The notes beneath the pieces were generated by a model. That model saw only the letters and a list, made by a program, of their open reading frames with translations. It was not told the origin of the DNA and did not search any database. This document shows positions 6,567 to 6,583 of a DNA stretch of 6,583 bases, one piece after another (positions within the stretch are counted from its first letter, which is position 1; every line of letters begins with the position of its first letter). The position numbers and the translations under genes are program-made. The stretch spans positions 1 through 6,583 of the forward strand of contig CAJXRJ010000435.1 in assembly GCA_913058555.1 (NCBI GenBank). Direction: 5' to 3'. Source of the DNA: an uncultured bacterium (GTDB taxonomy: Bacteria; Planctomycetota; UBA1135; GCA-002686595).

Positions 6567-6583
6567 TCCCACAGATCCGAACG

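Larger units (their letters stand above)
6293..6583. other. Upstream region of the exported-protein gene, no gene seen
   Basis: No coding region is supported; reading frames here are GC-rich shadows without family resemblance. On the minus strand a TTGAAA occurs at about 6431-6436 (reading toward the gene), but no matching -10 is present at normal spacing. The interval holds three short inverted repeats (6354-6370, 6482-6495, 6541-6566), listed separately, and a 10-bp palindrome CGCAGCTGCG at 6399-6408. The window ends before any further gene is visible. Confidence 0.5.

Noticed and set aside
1..6583. CRISPR arrays, tRNA or rRNA genes, attachment sites, or a defence island.
   Set aside because: No regularly spaced repeats, no tRNA-like cloverleaf with CCA-proximal TTCGA arm, no conserved rRNA sequence and no defence gene signatures were seen on either strand.

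Overview
The window looks like high-GC chromosomal DNA from a planctomycete (Planctomycetota). Three features point there. The first is a giant transmembrane Hanks-type Ser/Thr kinase carrying WD40 repeats. The second is a neighbouring ECF sigma factor of the Sigma70_ECF/TIGR02999 type. The third is a secreted protein whose C-terminal domain (start GGNYCQATPN, end near FQFWHRDPTG) I recognise as a recurring domain of planctomycete exported proteins. This assignment comes from recalled family patterns; no search was run.

Layout from left to right. Positions 1-120 are non-coding and lie downstream of the kinase gene. Positions 121-4104 (minus) encode a 1327-residue kinase: an N-terminal module, a complete kinase domain, one membrane helix, and a large WD40-rich C-terminal part interrupted by a concanavalin/LamG-like section. 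A 62-bp gap (4105-4166) separates it from the divergent ECF sigma factor gene (4167-4748, plus). The interval 4749-5014 contains a decayed fragment of an IS-type integrase/transposase on the minus strand. Positions 5015-6292 (minus) encode a 425-residue exported protein with a signal peptide, two PPC-like beta-sandwich domains and the planctomycete C-terminal domain. Positions 6293-6583 hold its leader and upstream region, with several short inverted repeats and no convincing gene.

How the genes may work together: the kinase and sigma factor form a plausible one-to-one signalling pair with no anti-sigma gene in view. The sigma factor carries Gln-Pro-Thr-Ala where most ECF factors have an acidic DAED-like stretch in region 2.2, so kinase phosphorylation of Thr51 is a testable switch. 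The kinase's WD40/LamG-like part would sit outside the cytoplasmic membrane and could sense a ligand. The secreted protein is convergent to the sigma gene and separated from it by the transposase scar, so a functional link is not supported.

The least ordinary observations are the apparently reversed order of two LamG-like halves inside the kinase propeller, the Thr-for-acid substitution in the sigma factor, and a 20-bp near-identical copy of a WD40 coding segment just upstream of the kinase start. I did not find a clearly new defence, CRISPR or mobile system.
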